Source of the DNA: Methylophilaceae bacterium
Lineage (GTDB): Bacteria > Pseudomonadota > Gammaproteobacteria > Burkholderiales > Methylophilaceae
DNA: 64,000 nt
Assembly: GCA_028351715.1 (NCBI GenBank)
Contig: JAOMKM010000002.1
Coordinates: 1 to 64,000, forward strand
Direction of reading: 5' to 3'
In this document: piece by piece, positions 30,990 to 40,970 of the stretch
Numbering within the stretch: the stretch's first letter is position 1
Layout: every line of letters starts with the position of its first letter
Notes under the pieces: generated by a model
The model's input: the letters and a program-made list of their open reading frames with translations, nothing else
The model's database searches: none
What the model was told of the DNA's origin: nothing
Program-made: the position numbers and the translations under genes

Positions 30990-32231
30990 ATGACAAAAGC
31001 TAAAATACTAATTATTGATGATGAAAAAGATATAAGAGAATCATTATCAGATATTCTCAAGGATGAAGGTTATGAAATAGTTGTAGCTGAAAATGCAGTT
31101 AAGGCTAAAGAAATTAAAAGTAACCTTCGCTTCGATCTAATTCTGTTAGATATTTGGATGCCTGATTGTGATGGTATATCACTTTTAAAACAATGGGCTA
31201 AAGATAAAGAGATTAATTGCCCAGTTATAATGATGTCGGGGCATGGAACTATTGACACCGCTATAGAAGCAACGAAGATTGGAGCGTTTGATTTTCTAGA
31301 AAAACCAATTTCGCTCCAAAAATTACTAAAAACAATAACCTTGGCATTAAAAAAATCTATTCATATAAATAAATTAGATGTAAGTTTTATTACAGATATT
31401 GAAAGTCCAATTATTAAGGTATTAAGGGAAAGATTAAAAGATTTAAAAAAAGAAAGCTTGGTACTTATTGAAGGTGAAGAAGGTAATTTTTCAAATATAT
31501 GTATTGAATTCTTACTAGGAAATAATTTCATTACATATGATCCAAAAAATAAACTAGATTCATATCTAATAAATAAAATCCAGGAGAAAGGTAAAACTGC
31601 TCTTTTAATTAAAACCCTAGATAATTTATCGCATTATGATCCATCTGAGCTAAGAGCTGTAATAAAGTTACTAATTAATAAAAAAATTAAAGTCGTTATT
31701 CTAGATAAAAACATAAATACAATAAAAACATTAGTAGCTAATGAATGGATTTTTTCAGATTATTACTTTAAAATTCCAATAGATAAAGATTCAGATTTGA
31801 TATCTGAATATTCAAATTTAATATTAAATTATTATCTTTCAAAAAATATTAATATTGGTTATAAAGAATTTGATACATCTGCCGTAAATTTAATGAGACT
31901 TAACCCTAACTTCCTTAACATTGATTTTTTAGATCAATTTATTGTTACTTTAATTCAGAATACTGATGTAGAAACAATCACGGCAGATGATTTTGATTTC
32001 CTACAACCCTCAGATACAGTTAAGAATTTAACAACTAAAGATTCAGACTTGGTTGTTGATGAAGGTTTATATAATTTAGACTTTAGGGAAGCTAGAGAAA
32101 AGTTTGAAAAAAGATACTTTGAATTTCATATAAATTCTAAAATATCAATCACTGACTTATCAAAAAAATCAGGAGTTGAGAGAACACACTTGTATAGAAA
32201 ATTAAAGCAACTTAAGGTTAATATTAAATAA
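30990..32231 (+). CDS. ntrX: NtrX-like response regulator with degenerate central AAA+ domain
   Basis: Intact receiver (IIDDEKDIRESLSDIL, LLDIWMPDCDGISLLKQW) and Fis-like HTH (ITDLSKKSGVERTHLYRKLKQL); Walker A and GAFTGA not found. Confidence 0.82.
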   Translation: MTKAKILIIDDEKDIRESLSDILKDEGYEIVVAENAVKAKEIKSNLRFDLILLDIWMPDCDGISLLKQWAKDKEINCPVIMMSGHGTIDTAIEATKIGAFDFLEKPISLQKLLKTITLALKKSIHINKLDVSFITDIESPIIKVLRERLKDLKKESLVLIEGEEGNFSNICIEFLLGNNFITYDPKNKLDSYLINKIQEKGKTALLIKTLDNLSHYDPSELRAVIKLLINKKIKVVILDKNINTIKTLVANEWIFSDYYFKIPIDKDSDLISEYSNLILNYYLSKNINIGYKEFDTSAVNLMRLNPNFLNIDFLDQFIVTLIQNTDVETITADDFDFLQPSDTVKNLTTKDSDLVVDEGLYNLDFREAREKFEKRYFEFHINSKISITDLSKKSGVERTHLYRKLKQLKVNIK

Positions 32232-32234
32232 TTA

Positions 32235-33011
32235 TTAAAGTTCTGTTACTACTGGAGTATGGTCAGATGGTCGCTCTAATTTTCTAGGTTCTTTATCGAT
32301 GTATGACTTTGTGACTTTTGGCATTATATTTTTTGATACTAGAATATGGTCTATCCTCATTCCTAGGTTTCTTCTAAACCCTGCCATACGATAATCCCAC
32401 CATGAAAATTCTTGGTTATTTGGATTAATTTCTCTGTAGGAATCATGGAAGCCAATGTTAAGAATACCATTGAAGGCTTTTCTTTCTTTAGTTGAAACGA
32501 GGATTTGGCCAATCCAGGCATCCGGATCATGACAGTCTTTGTTTTCTGGGGCAATGTTGAAATCACCGGTTAATATGATTTCATCATATTGATTCGTAAG
32601 CTCTGTTACCCATTTCGAAAATTTATTTAGCCAGCTCATTTTATAAATAAATTTATCAGAGCCAACTGTTTGTCCATTTGGAACGTATGCGGATACAATA
32701 TAAATTTTATCATTAGAATCGCTAATCCATAATCCCGATATAATTCTCTTTTGGGGATCATCAAAATCTGGAAGATCAAAATTAATATCTATTAATTTAT
32801 TCTTGGAGATTATGGCTACTCCATTATAGGTTTTTTGACCATTATGGTATGAGTGGTAACCAATTGTGCTAAATGCATCATGATCAAATTTGTCGTTAAC
32901 TTGTTTTGTCTCTTGTAGGCATAAAATATCAGGCTGATGCTTTACTACCCAATCAATAACGTGAGAAAGTCTTACGTTTAATGAATTTACGTTCCACGTT
33001 GCTATCTTCAA
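32235..33011 (-). CDS. xthA: Exodeoxyribonuclease III
   Basis: MKIATWNVNSLNVRL, LCLQETKQ, GDFNIAPE, RMDHILVS-type (MRIDHILVSKN), PSDHTPVV. Confidence 0.96.
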   Translation of the reverse strand: MKIATWNVNSLNVRLSHVIDWVVKHQPDILCLQETKQVNDKFDHDAFSTIGYHSYHNGQKTYNGVAIISKNKLIDINFDLPDFDDPQKRIISGLWISDSNDKIYIVSAYVPNGQTVGSDKFIYKMSWLNKFSKWVTELTNQYDEIILTGDFNIAPENKDCHDPDAWIGQILVSTKERKAFNGILNIGFHDSYREINPNNQEFSWWDYRMAGFRRNLGMRIDHILVSKNIMPKVTKSYIDKEPRKLERPSDHTPVVTEL

Positions 33012-33015
33012 TTTT

Positions 33016-35049
33016 TTAATTTAACCCAGAATGTTTAAGAAGAGCATCAATTGTTGGCTCCCGACCTCGAAAGGCAATAAATGAGTCAAGAGCAGGTCTT
33101 GACCCGCCCCGCCCTAAAATTTCTTTCCTGAAAGTTCTTCCAACAAGGGGGGAAATTACACCATTTTCTTCGAATAGGCTGTATGCATCAGCAGAGAGAA
33201 CTTCTGCCCATTTGTAACTGTAGTATCCTGCAGCGTAGCCACCAGAAAATATATGAGCAAAACTATGTGGAAATCTATTCCATGAAGGGGGTTTAATAAC
33301 TGCAATTTTGTTTCTTATATCTTCTAAAATACCCATGACATTATTTGAAGAAGAATCATATGTACTATGTAAAATTATATCAAATAAAGCGAATTCAACC
33401 TGTCTTAATGTTTGCATTCCAGATTGAAAATTTTTCGATAAGTATAGTTTGTCGAATAGTGACTTTGGCATAGGAGATTTAGTTAAGGAATGTTCTGACA
33501 TACTTTGAACAACTGACCACTCCCAACAAAAATTTTCCATAAACTGACTTGGTAGTTCAACAGCATCCCATTCAACCCCCTTAATTCCAGAAACGCTATA
33601 TTCTTCAATTTCAGTAAGTAAATGATGAAGTCCATGTCCAAATTCATGAAATAAGGTAATTACTTCATCATGAGTGAATGTTGATGAAGTATTATTTACA
33701 GGAGGTGAGAAATTACAAGTCAAGTAAGCTACAGGTAATGATGATTCTTCCAAAAACTTATATTTTGAGATAGCCTCATCCATCCAGGCACCTCCCCGCT
33801 TGTTCTTTCTGGCATATAAATCTAGGTAAAATTGTCCAAGTAAATTATTTTTTTCATCTTTAATTTCATAGAACTCAACAAGATTGTTCCAAGTGTCAGC
33901 CTTTTTTGGGGTTATATAAATGCTGTAAATTTTCTCAACAATATTAAAAAGACCGGTAAGGACCTTATGTTTAGGAAAATAGTTTTTTATTTCCTGATCA
34001 GAAAAATTAAATCTTTGCTGTTTAATTTTTTCAGAAAAATAAGCTATATCCCATGCCTCTATATCTTTTATTCCATTTTTAAATGCTTCATTTGTTAAAT
34101 CAAGCATATCTTTTCTTGCAAATGACTTTGCTTTTAAAGCTAAATCATATAAAAATTTTGTAACATCATTACTAGATTTTGCCATTTTAGTTTCTAATGA
34201 CATGGAGGCATAATCAGAATAATTAAGCATTTTAGCTAGTTTAGATTTTAGAGTTAAAATATCATTAATAATTTTTGTATTATCTAATAGTGGTTCACCT
34301 AGATCAGATGCCTTTGTTGCGTATGCATGATACATTTCTTTTCTTAACTCACGGTCATCTGCATATTGTAAGGTTGGTATATAACAAGGAAAGTCTAAGG
34401 TAAATAACCAGCCGTCTAATTTTTTTTGCTTGGCATTATTTTTTACCATAGCAATAATGTCTTCGGGCAACCCTTTAATTTTTATAGGGTCAGTAACATG
34501 AAGTTGAAAATTATTTGTTGCATCTAGAAGATTCTCTTCAAATTTAGAGGTCAGTGAAGAGAGCTCTTCCTTAATTTTCTTGAATTCTTTTTTTTTGTCA
34601 GTAGGTAGGCCAACCCCCCCAAGTTTGAAGCCGATTAATTCATCATCAACAACTTTTTTCCTTGCATCATTAAATGATTTATATTCTAAAGAATTCTTAA
34701 GTTGTTTAAATTTTTTATAAATTATTTCATTTTGTGATATTTCTGAGTAATAATTTGTAATCTTCAGAAAATTTTTATTGTACTCGTCCCTCAAATCCTT
34801 ATTATTTACTACTGCATTCAAATGACTTACCTGAGACCACGATCTACTTAGCTTCTCATCACATTTTTGTAAGGGTTCTACAAAGTTTTCCCATAATAAT
34901 TTTTCTGAAAGATTTTCAATTTCTAATATTAGTCTCCTATTATCATCCAATATTATGTCAATAGCAGGTGTAATATGTTCGGGCTTAATTTGAGAGAATA
35001 AAGGTAGAAAATTTCTTACGAGTAAAGGGTTGTTAGCTTTATTATTCAT
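33016..35049 (-). CDS. prlC: Oligopeptidase A (M3 family)
   Basis: LFHEFGHGLHHLLT zinc motif; 677 aa. Confidence 0.95.
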   Translation of the reverse strand: MNNKANNPLLVRNFLPLFSQIKPEHITPAIDIILDDNRRLILEIENLSEKLLWENFVEPLQKCDEKLSRSWSQVSHLNAVVNNKDLRDEYNKNFLKITNYYSEISQNEIIYKKFKQLKNSLEYKSFNDARKKVVDDELIGFKLGGVGLPTDKKKEFKKIKEELSSLTSKFEENLLDATNNFQLHVTDPIKIKGLPEDIIAMVKNNAKQKKLDGWLFTLDFPCYIPTLQYADDRELRKEMYHAYATKASDLGEPLLDNTKIINDILTLKSKLAKMLNYSDYASMSLETKMAKSSNDVTKFLYDLALKAKSFARKDMLDLTNEAFKNGIKDIEAWDIAYFSEKIKQQRFNFSDQEIKNYFPKHKVLTGLFNIVEKIYSIYITPKKADTWNNLVEFYEIKDEKNNLLGQFYLDLYARKNKRGGAWMDEAISKYKFLEESSLPVAYLTCNFSPPVNNTSSTFTHDEVITLFHEFGHGLHHLLTEIEEYSVSGIKGVEWDAVELPSQFMENFCWEWSVVQSMSEHSLTKSPMPKSLFDKLYLSKNFQSGMQTLRQVEFALFDIILHSTYDSSSNNVMGILEDIRNKIAVIKPPSWNRFPHSFAHIFSGGYAAGYYSYKWAEVLSADAYSLFEENGVISPLVGRTFRKEILGRGGSRPALDSFIAFRGREPTIDALLKHSGLN

Positions 35050-35062
35050 ATAATCCTATATT

Positions 35063-36787
35063 TTATTTATTAATGTCTTGAATTAGGCTTTCAATATTAT
35101 CAGGCTCAATTGATCTTAGTATTTTATTTGCTTTTATTTTTATCTTTTTTGGATCTGAACTTAAAACTTGTTTTTTAACAGTTAGCATACTTGTAGGGTG
35201 CATTGAAAAGTTTGTTAATCCCATTCCAAGAAGTAATTTTGTTAATTTAGGATCGCCTGCCATTTCACCGCATATTGATACCTCTTTATTATATTTCATA
35301 CCAGCTTTAATGGTGTTATCTATTAATCTAAGAACTGCTGAGTGAAGGGAATTATATAAATGGGAAACACTATCATCAGTCCGATCAATAGCAAGTGTAT
35401 ATTGCACTAAATCATTTGTGCCAATTGATAAAAAATCTAATTCATTCGCAAACATATCAGCGTTAATAGCAACTGCTGGAACTTCAATCATCCCTCCTAC
35501 CAGAATCTTATTATTAAACTTTATTTTAGAATTTTTAAGAGATTGTTTTGCTCTTTCAATTAACATTTTTGTTTGTCTTAATTCTTGTAGTGAAGAAAGC
35601 ATGGGTATAAGAATTCTTATATTACCAAACGCTGATGCTCTAAGAATTGCTTTTAATTGTGTAGTAAATAGATGTGGTTCAGATAAGCAAAGCCTAATTG
35701 CACGTAAACCCAGTGCAGAATTATTTTTGTTATTATTATCTACATCAATATTTTTATCTGCACCTGAATCAAGTGTCCTTATAACCACTGGAAGCTTACC
35801 CATAGATTTAGTAACTGATTTATAAATATTAAATTGCTCTTCTTCATCAGGAAGTGATGATCTATTCATAAATAGAAATTCAGTTCGAAATAAGCCAATG
35901 CCGTCACCATTATTTTCTTTAACAGATTTAATATCTTCTGGTACCTCAATATTTGCAAGAAGAGTTATTGTTTGATTTCCTAAAGTCTTGCACTTAACAT
36001 TTCTAATTTTTATTAGTTTTTTCTGTTCTATTTCCCAAAGATTCTGTTTGTATTGGTATTCCTCAAGAATGGCAGAACTAGGATTAATAATAACAATACC
36101 TTGATTGCCATCAACAATTAACGTGTCATTATTTTTGATTAATTTCTTTGCATTTTTTAGAGCAACAATTGATGGAATATTTAAGCTCCTAGCCAAAATT
36201 GCTGTATGAGAATTAGCCCCCCCCATTTCTGTAATAAATGCACCATATTTATGATTTTTGAACTGGAGTGTATCTGCTGGAGATATATCTTGAGCTACTA
36301 GTATCACAGAACTTTCATTTTTAAAATTTATTTTCTGCTTTCTATGCCCTAAAAGAACTTTTATAACCCTCTCAGCAACCTGAACTACATCATGTTTTCG
36401 CTCTTTAATATATGGATCTTCTATTTGGTTAAACTTATCAATAATTAGATCAAGTTGAATCTTGATTGCCCACTCTGCATTACATTTCTCATCTTTAATA
36501 GTTTGAGCTGGCTCATCTGATATATTACTATCACTTAGCAACATCAAATGAGTATCTATAAATGGTGCAAATTGTGAATTAGAATCAAGTAATAGTCGTT
36601 TCTTAATCCGGATTAATTCATTTTTTACTGTTAATAATGCCTTTTTAAATCTCTTAACCTCAAAATCAATTTTTTTAGTTTTAATATCGTAACGAACAAC
36701 TTCAAGCAAGGCATTTGAGATTAAATGTGATGTGCCAATAGCAATACCATTTGATACTGGTACACCATGGATATTAAAAGATACCAT
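35063..36787 (-). CDS. ptsI: PTS enzyme I
   Basis: GGANSHTAILARSLNIPSI, GIGLFRTEFLFM, DFLSIGTNDLVQYTLAIDR. Confidence 0.95.
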   Translation of the reverse strand: MVSFNIHGVPVSNGIAIGTSHLISNALLEVVRYDIKTKKIDFEVKRFKKALLTVKNELIRIKKRLLLDSNSQFAPFIDTHLMLLSDSNISDEPAQTIKDEKCNAEWAIKIQLDLIIDKFNQIEDPYIKERKHDVVQVAERVIKVLLGHRKQKINFKNESSVILVAQDISPADTLQFKNHKYGAFITEMGGANSHTAILARSLNIPSIVALKNAKKLIKNNDTLIVDGNQGIVIINPSSAILEEYQYKQNLWEIEQKKLIKIRNVKCKTLGNQTITLLANIEVPEDIKSVKENNGDGIGLFRTEFLFMNRSSLPDEEEQFNIYKSVTKSMGKLPVVIRTLDSGADKNIDVDNNNKNNSALGLRAIRLCLSEPHLFTTQLKAILRASAFGNIRILIPMLSSLQELRQTKMLIERAKQSLKNSKIKFNNKILVGGMIEVPAVAINADMFANELDFLSIGTNDLVQYTLAIDRTDDSVSHLYNSLHSAVLRLIDNTIKAGMKYNKEVSICGEMAGDPKLTKLLLGMGLTNFSMHPTSMLTVKKQVLSSDPKKIKIKANKILRSIEPDNIESLIQDINK

Positions 36788-37056
36788 TATTCACCTTCAT
36801 CGAAATAGTTTTTAAAAAGATTTTCAACTTCTTTAATTGCTATCTTCTCGTCCGACCCAGTTACCTGAAGTTCAACCTTTGAACCTATGCTAGCTGCTAG
36901 CATTAAAATATCCATAATATTTTTTGCATTTACTTTTTTGCTATCTTTTATTATAAATATTTCAGAGTCAAATTGTGACGCAAGCTGAGTAAGTTTGCTT
37001 GAAGCCCTGGCATGCAAACCTAACTTATTAATAATTTTTACTTCTTTTTTTATCAT
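36787..37056 (-). CDS. ptsH: HPr-family phosphocarrier protein (Asn at the Ser46 position)
   Basis: NKLGLHARASSKLTQL; VNAKNIMDILMLAA. Confidence 0.93.
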   Translation of the reverse strand: MIKKEVKIINKLGLHARASSKLTQLASQFDSEIFIIKDSKKVNAKNIMDILMLAASIGSKVELQVTGSDEKIAIKEVENLFKNYFDEGE

Positions 37057-37442
37057 TTATTATTCATTTTTATGATGCTTTCTTGAGCAGATTGCATACA
37101 TTTTCTTACAGTCTGAGAAAGAGATCCATCTCTATTTGTGATTGCCTGAACTAGCATTGGTAAATTAAGCCCTGTAATTACTTCAATACTATCTTGAGAG
37201 GTATATTTTTTCAGTATATTGCATGGAGTTGCCCCATAAATATCAGTTAAAATCAACACACCTGATCCTGTATCCAGGTTCTTTATTTCATTTTCAATAA
37301 ATTTTTCGCATTCTTGTAAATCACTTTTAGGATCTACCGGTATACACTCAAGGAAGTTGATAGATTTCCCAAGTATATTAGATGAACAATCTATAAGAGA
37401 TCTTCCTATCTGACCATGAGTAACTAAGAGTATACCAATCAT
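37053..37442 (-). CDS. PTS mannose-family EIIA component
   Basis: MIGILLVTHGQIGRSLIDCS, LTDIYGATPCN. Confidence 0.9.
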   Translation of the reverse strand: MIGILLVTHGQIGRSLIDCSSNILGKSINFLECIPVDPKSDLQECEKFIENEIKNLDTGSGVLILTDIYGATPCNILKKYTSQDSIEVITGLNLPMLVQAITNRDGSLSQTVRKCMQSAQESIIKMNNK

Positions 37443-37455
37443 TGTTATGTATTAT

Positions 37456-37779
37456 TTATTCCGATTTATTTTTTATTGAACCATCTGCCTTATGATGGTT
37501 TGCGTTTTTTTCTTTATATTTGATTACTTGCCGATCTAATTTCTGAATTACTATCTCAATTGCATGATACATGTTCTCGTCAGATGATTCAGCATGCATA
37601 TTGGCTTTTGGGAGGTGAATTGTTACATGAGCCTTATGATCTAGCCTCTCTAAGCTAAGAGTAAATTTTGCATCTATTAAATGATCAAAATGATTAGTAA
37701 TCCTTTTGAATTTATTTCTAACATACTGATCAATTGAGGGAGTAATTTCAAAATTATGAGCTTTAATTATTAAATTCAT
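37456..37779 (-). CDS. hpf: Ribosome hibernation promoting factor
   Basis: HNFEITPSIDQYVRNKFKRI, DHKAHVTIHLPKANMHAESSDENMYHAIE. Confidence 0.93.
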   Translation of the reverse strand: MNLIIKAHNFEITPSIDQYVRNKFKRITNHFDHLIDAKFTLSLERLDHKAHVTIHLPKANMHAESSDENMYHAIEIVIQKLDRQVIKYKEKNANHHKADGSIKNKSE

Positions 37780-37794
37780 TTATGGTTCCTTATA

Positions 37795-39132
37795 TTAATT
37801 TTTTCTTTGGTTAGAAGGTAAAATTTTTAATTTGCTTCTATATTTAGCAACCGTCCTCCTTGCTATATTAATACCCTGCTCCTTTAGCATCAAAACTATT
37901 TTTTCGTCAGAAAAAGGTTTTAGTGAGTTTTCGTCAATAATAATATCTTTTATTCTGCCTGAAATTGCCTTTGAGGATAATTCTTTTCTTAAACCTGACT
38001 TAATTTTTGTTCCAAAAAAATGCTTAAGCTCATAAATTCCGTGGGGGGTAAGAATAAACTTATTAGATGTTACTCTAGAAATTGTAGACTCATGTAGCTC
38101 TAATTCCTCTGCTATTTCTTTTAATATTAAGGGCCCTAAATATAACTCTCCTTTTTGCAGAAAGTCTTTTTGATGGTTCATAATAGCCCGAGAAACTCTT
38201 AGGATAGTTATTGAGCGCTCCTGTAAATTTTTAATTAGCCACTTAGCCTCTTGAAATTTTTCCTTTAAAACTTTCACTGCATCAGACGGTAAATCCTTAA
38301 AATAATTTTCATGTTCATTAGTTATCCTCAATCTAAATAACTCGTCTTCATTAACATAAACTTCCCACTTACCATTTTCATTCACTACGGTAACATCTGG
38401 CTTTATATAATCATTTATATCATTCTTCTTGAAAGCATTTCCTGGCTTGGGATTTAGTGCTGTAATAATTTCAATTGCTTTATCTAAATTATCTCGAGAG
38501 CAGCTTAGTTTCTTTATTAAATCTTCATAGTTTCTATTGGCTAGTAGATTCAAATGATTTATAACGATAGATTTAGAAATTTTAATAATTTCATTTTTAT
38601 TTTCAATAATATTTAATTGAGAATATAAGCATTCGGATAAATCTCTTGCCCCAATGCCTGGGAAGGAAGAATTTTGAATATGTTTTATCAAGCCTTCTAA
38701 TTCTTTTATCTCAACTTTTGGTTCTACATTGATATCACTTATAAGTGATTGATAGGTTTCAGTTAAGTAGCCCTCATCATTAATTGCATCAATTAAAAAG
38801 GAAAAAATTATTTGTTGTCGTTCGGAAAAAGAAAAAATACTTAAATTATCAATCAAATATTCCTTTAAGGTTTCATTTTTTACTTGATTCTCGAAAATAT
38901 TATAGTACTCATCTGCTGAGCCTTTTAAACCGTTTTTATTTTGTTTATTTTTAGCTGAGGACCTTATATGACTGTAATTTTCTTCTTGTTCAAGAAAAAT
39001 ATTGTCATTTAAGTATTCTTCGAGTAATTGATCTAATTCAGCTTGTGATGCCTGCAGAAATCTTAAGGATTGCTGAAGAAGGGGAGTGAGCTTAAGAGAC
39101 TGTGAAAGTTTTAAGTTATAACTTAATTTCAT
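37795..39132 (-). CDS. rpoN: RNA polymerase sigma-54 factor
   Basis: N-terminal LKLSQSLKLTPLLQQSLRFLQ; RpoN box ARRTVAKYR. Confidence 0.97.
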   Translation of the reverse strand: MKLSYNLKLSQSLKLTPLLQQSLRFLQASQAELDQLLEEYLNDNIFLEQEENYSHIRSSAKNKQNKNGLKGSADEYYNIFENQVKNETLKEYLIDNLSIFSFSERQQIIFSFLIDAINDEGYLTETYQSLISDINVEPKVEIKELEGLIKHIQNSSFPGIGARDLSECLYSQLNIIENKNEIIKISKSIVINHLNLLANRNYEDLIKKLSCSRDNLDKAIEIITALNPKPGNAFKKNDINDYIKPDVTVVNENGKWEVYVNEDELFRLRITNEHENYFKDLPSDAVKVLKEKFQEAKWLIKNLQERSITILRVSRAIMNHQKDFLQKGELYLGPLILKEIAEELELHESTISRVTSNKFILTPHGIYELKHFFGTKIKSGLRKELSSKAISGRIKDIIIDENSLKPFSDEKIVLMLKEQGINIARRTVAKYRSKLKILPSNQRKN

Positions 39133-39855
39133 TTAAAGAACAAAGTTTTTACCAAGGTAGATATTTTTAACAGCTTCATTAGAAACCATTTCAGAAGGAG
39201 TACCAGAGGCCAAGACTTCACCTTGATTAACAATATAGGCTCGATCACAGATACCTAATGTTTCTCTAACATTATGGTCAGTAATTAGGATACCAATACC
39301 TAGAGAGGTTAATTGAGTGATAATCTTTTGAATATCAATAACTGCAATTGGATCAATACCTGCGAATGGTTCATCAAGAAGGATAAATTTGGGGTCAGTT
39401 GCTAGGCACCGAGCAATTTCAACTCTTCTTCGTTCCCCTCCGGAAAGACTAATTGCTTGACTATCTTTTATGTGATCAATACTTAAATTCATTAATAGAT
39501 CCTCCAATCTTTCGTATATTTTCTTTCGCGAATGCTTTCTAAGTTCTAATACCGCTAGAATATTTTCGCTTACTGTCATTTTTCTGAAGATAGAAGGCTC
39601 TTGTGGAAGGTAGGAGATACCAATTTTAGAGCGATTATGAATGGGCATTTTAGTTAATTCATTTTGATCAATTTTGATAGTGCCATTCTCTGCGGCAATC
39701 AGACCTACGATCATATAAAAGGAAGTTGTTTTTCCTGCTCCATTTGGACCAAGCAAGCCCACAACTTCTCCACTTTTTACATTTAGAGAAATATCTTTAA
39801 CAACTACTTTTTTTTTGTAGCTTTTCCTTAAATTTTGAATAATTAATTCAGACAT
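39133..39855 (-). CDS. lptB: LPS export ABC transporter ATP-binding protein
   Basis: [49 protein letters not shown]. Confidence 0.97.
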   Translation of the reverse strand: MSELIIQNLRKSYKKKVVVKDISLNVKSGEVVGLLGPNGAGKTTSFYMIVGLIAAENGTIKIDQNELTKMPIHNRSKIGISYLPQEPSIFRKMTVSENILAVLELRKHSRKKIYERLEDLLMNLSIDHIKDSQAISLSGGERRRVEIARCLATDPKFILLDEPFAGIDPIAVIDIQKIITQLTSLGIGILITDHNVRETLGICDRAYIVNQGEVLASGTPSEMVSNEAVKNIYLGKNFVL

Positions 39856-39857
39856 GG

Positions 39858-40379
39858 CTATTTCTCGCCCTTTGGAGCAATAATTACTCTTGTTCGAGTT
39901 TTCTTTGAATTTTTTCCAGAATTATCTTTTGTGCTTCCTGACATTGCTTGAGCAATTTCAGCATTAGCATCATAAATAATATAGTCGCCAAAGACAGTAT
40001 CTTTACCTCTTTTTACTGAAGCTTTGTCATAAAGATGAACTTTGTCCATATGCCCGTCATACTCTATTCGAGAGGCCTTACCTTCAACATACGAATCAAT
40101 TCCGTCTCGCTTTTGTTTAAAGGATGTTGGATTTCCTGTAGAAATACTATGCTGAAATCCTTGTTTATCCTCTCTTACCGTTAATTCATCAGCTCTAATT
40201 ATCATTGTACCTTGCGTTAAAATGACGTCACCTTTATAAACACTAATACTTCGATTGTCATCAACTATCATAGTGTCTGATTCAATTTCAATTGGCATGT
40301 CTCTATCTGCCTGCTCTGCCAAAGTAAAGGGAGATAAAAATAATATACATAGTAATAAGAATTTTTCTTTATAATTCAT
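39858..40379 (-). CDS. lptA: LPS transport periplasmic protein LptA
   Basis: OstA-like fold pattern ([32 protein letters not shown]); operon position. Confidence 0.9.
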   Translation of the reverse strand: MNYKEKFLLLCILFLSPFTLAEQADRDMPIEIESDTMIVDDNRSISVYKGDVILTQGTMIIRADELTVREDKQGFQHSISTGNPTSFKQKRDGIDSYVEGKASRIEYDGHMDKVHLYDKASVKRGKDTVFGDYIIYDANAEIAQAMSGSTKDNSGKNSKKTRTRVIIAPKGEK

Positions 40380-40384
40380 AATTT

Positions 40385-40963
40385 TTATTTAATAATTTTT
40401 TCATAATGTACTTTTACATTGCTTAAAAGTTTAAAAGTGTTTTCTTTTTTATCGTACTTCATCCCAACTCCATTTATTTCAATATTAGGCTCTTGTATAA
40501 TTTTTACTGGCGATCTTGTAAATATCACATTAGTGTTTGGGAGGATATTAAGTGAATCTGTAAAAAGCTTCATAGCTTTTTTTTTGGATGTAGCTAGTCT
40601 CATAAGGACTACATTTTTTCTTACAATAATTTTATCACCTAGGTTTGTAATTTCTCCGTTACTTCCTGTTATCCATGAATAAGGATTACCTCTTTCATAT
40701 TTAGTAAATTTTGGGTTTATAAGATAGGTTTTATTAAGGTAGTCATAGTTAGACATTTTCTTTCCAGCTAAAATAAATTTAATATCACCATTCTCTGTTG
40801 TTTGTTGAGCTGAAAATTCATCTAAATAAAAATCAGGCCCACTAGCTAAAAGAGATTTTTCTGAATAAAGCTCTTTAATAACCTCTAATTTTAACCAATA
40901 GGAAGTTAATGCAATTAAAGCTATAAGAAGAATCACTAAAATGGAAGATAGTTTATTTTCCAT
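40385..40963 (-). CDS. lptC: LPS export protein LptC
   Basis: Single N-terminal TM; PDFYLDEFSAQQTTENGDIKFILAGKKM; operon position. Confidence 0.87.
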   Translation of the reverse strand: MENKLSSILVILLIALIALTSYWLKLEVIKELYSEKSLLASGPDFYLDEFSAQQTTENGDIKFILAGKKMSNYDYLNKTYLINPKFTKYERGNPYSWITGSNGEITNLGDKIIVRKNVVLMRLATSKKKAMKLFTDSLNILPNTNVIFTRSPVKIIQEPNIEINGVGMKYDKKENTFKLLSNVKVHYEKIIK

Positions 40964-40970
40964 GTCTAGT

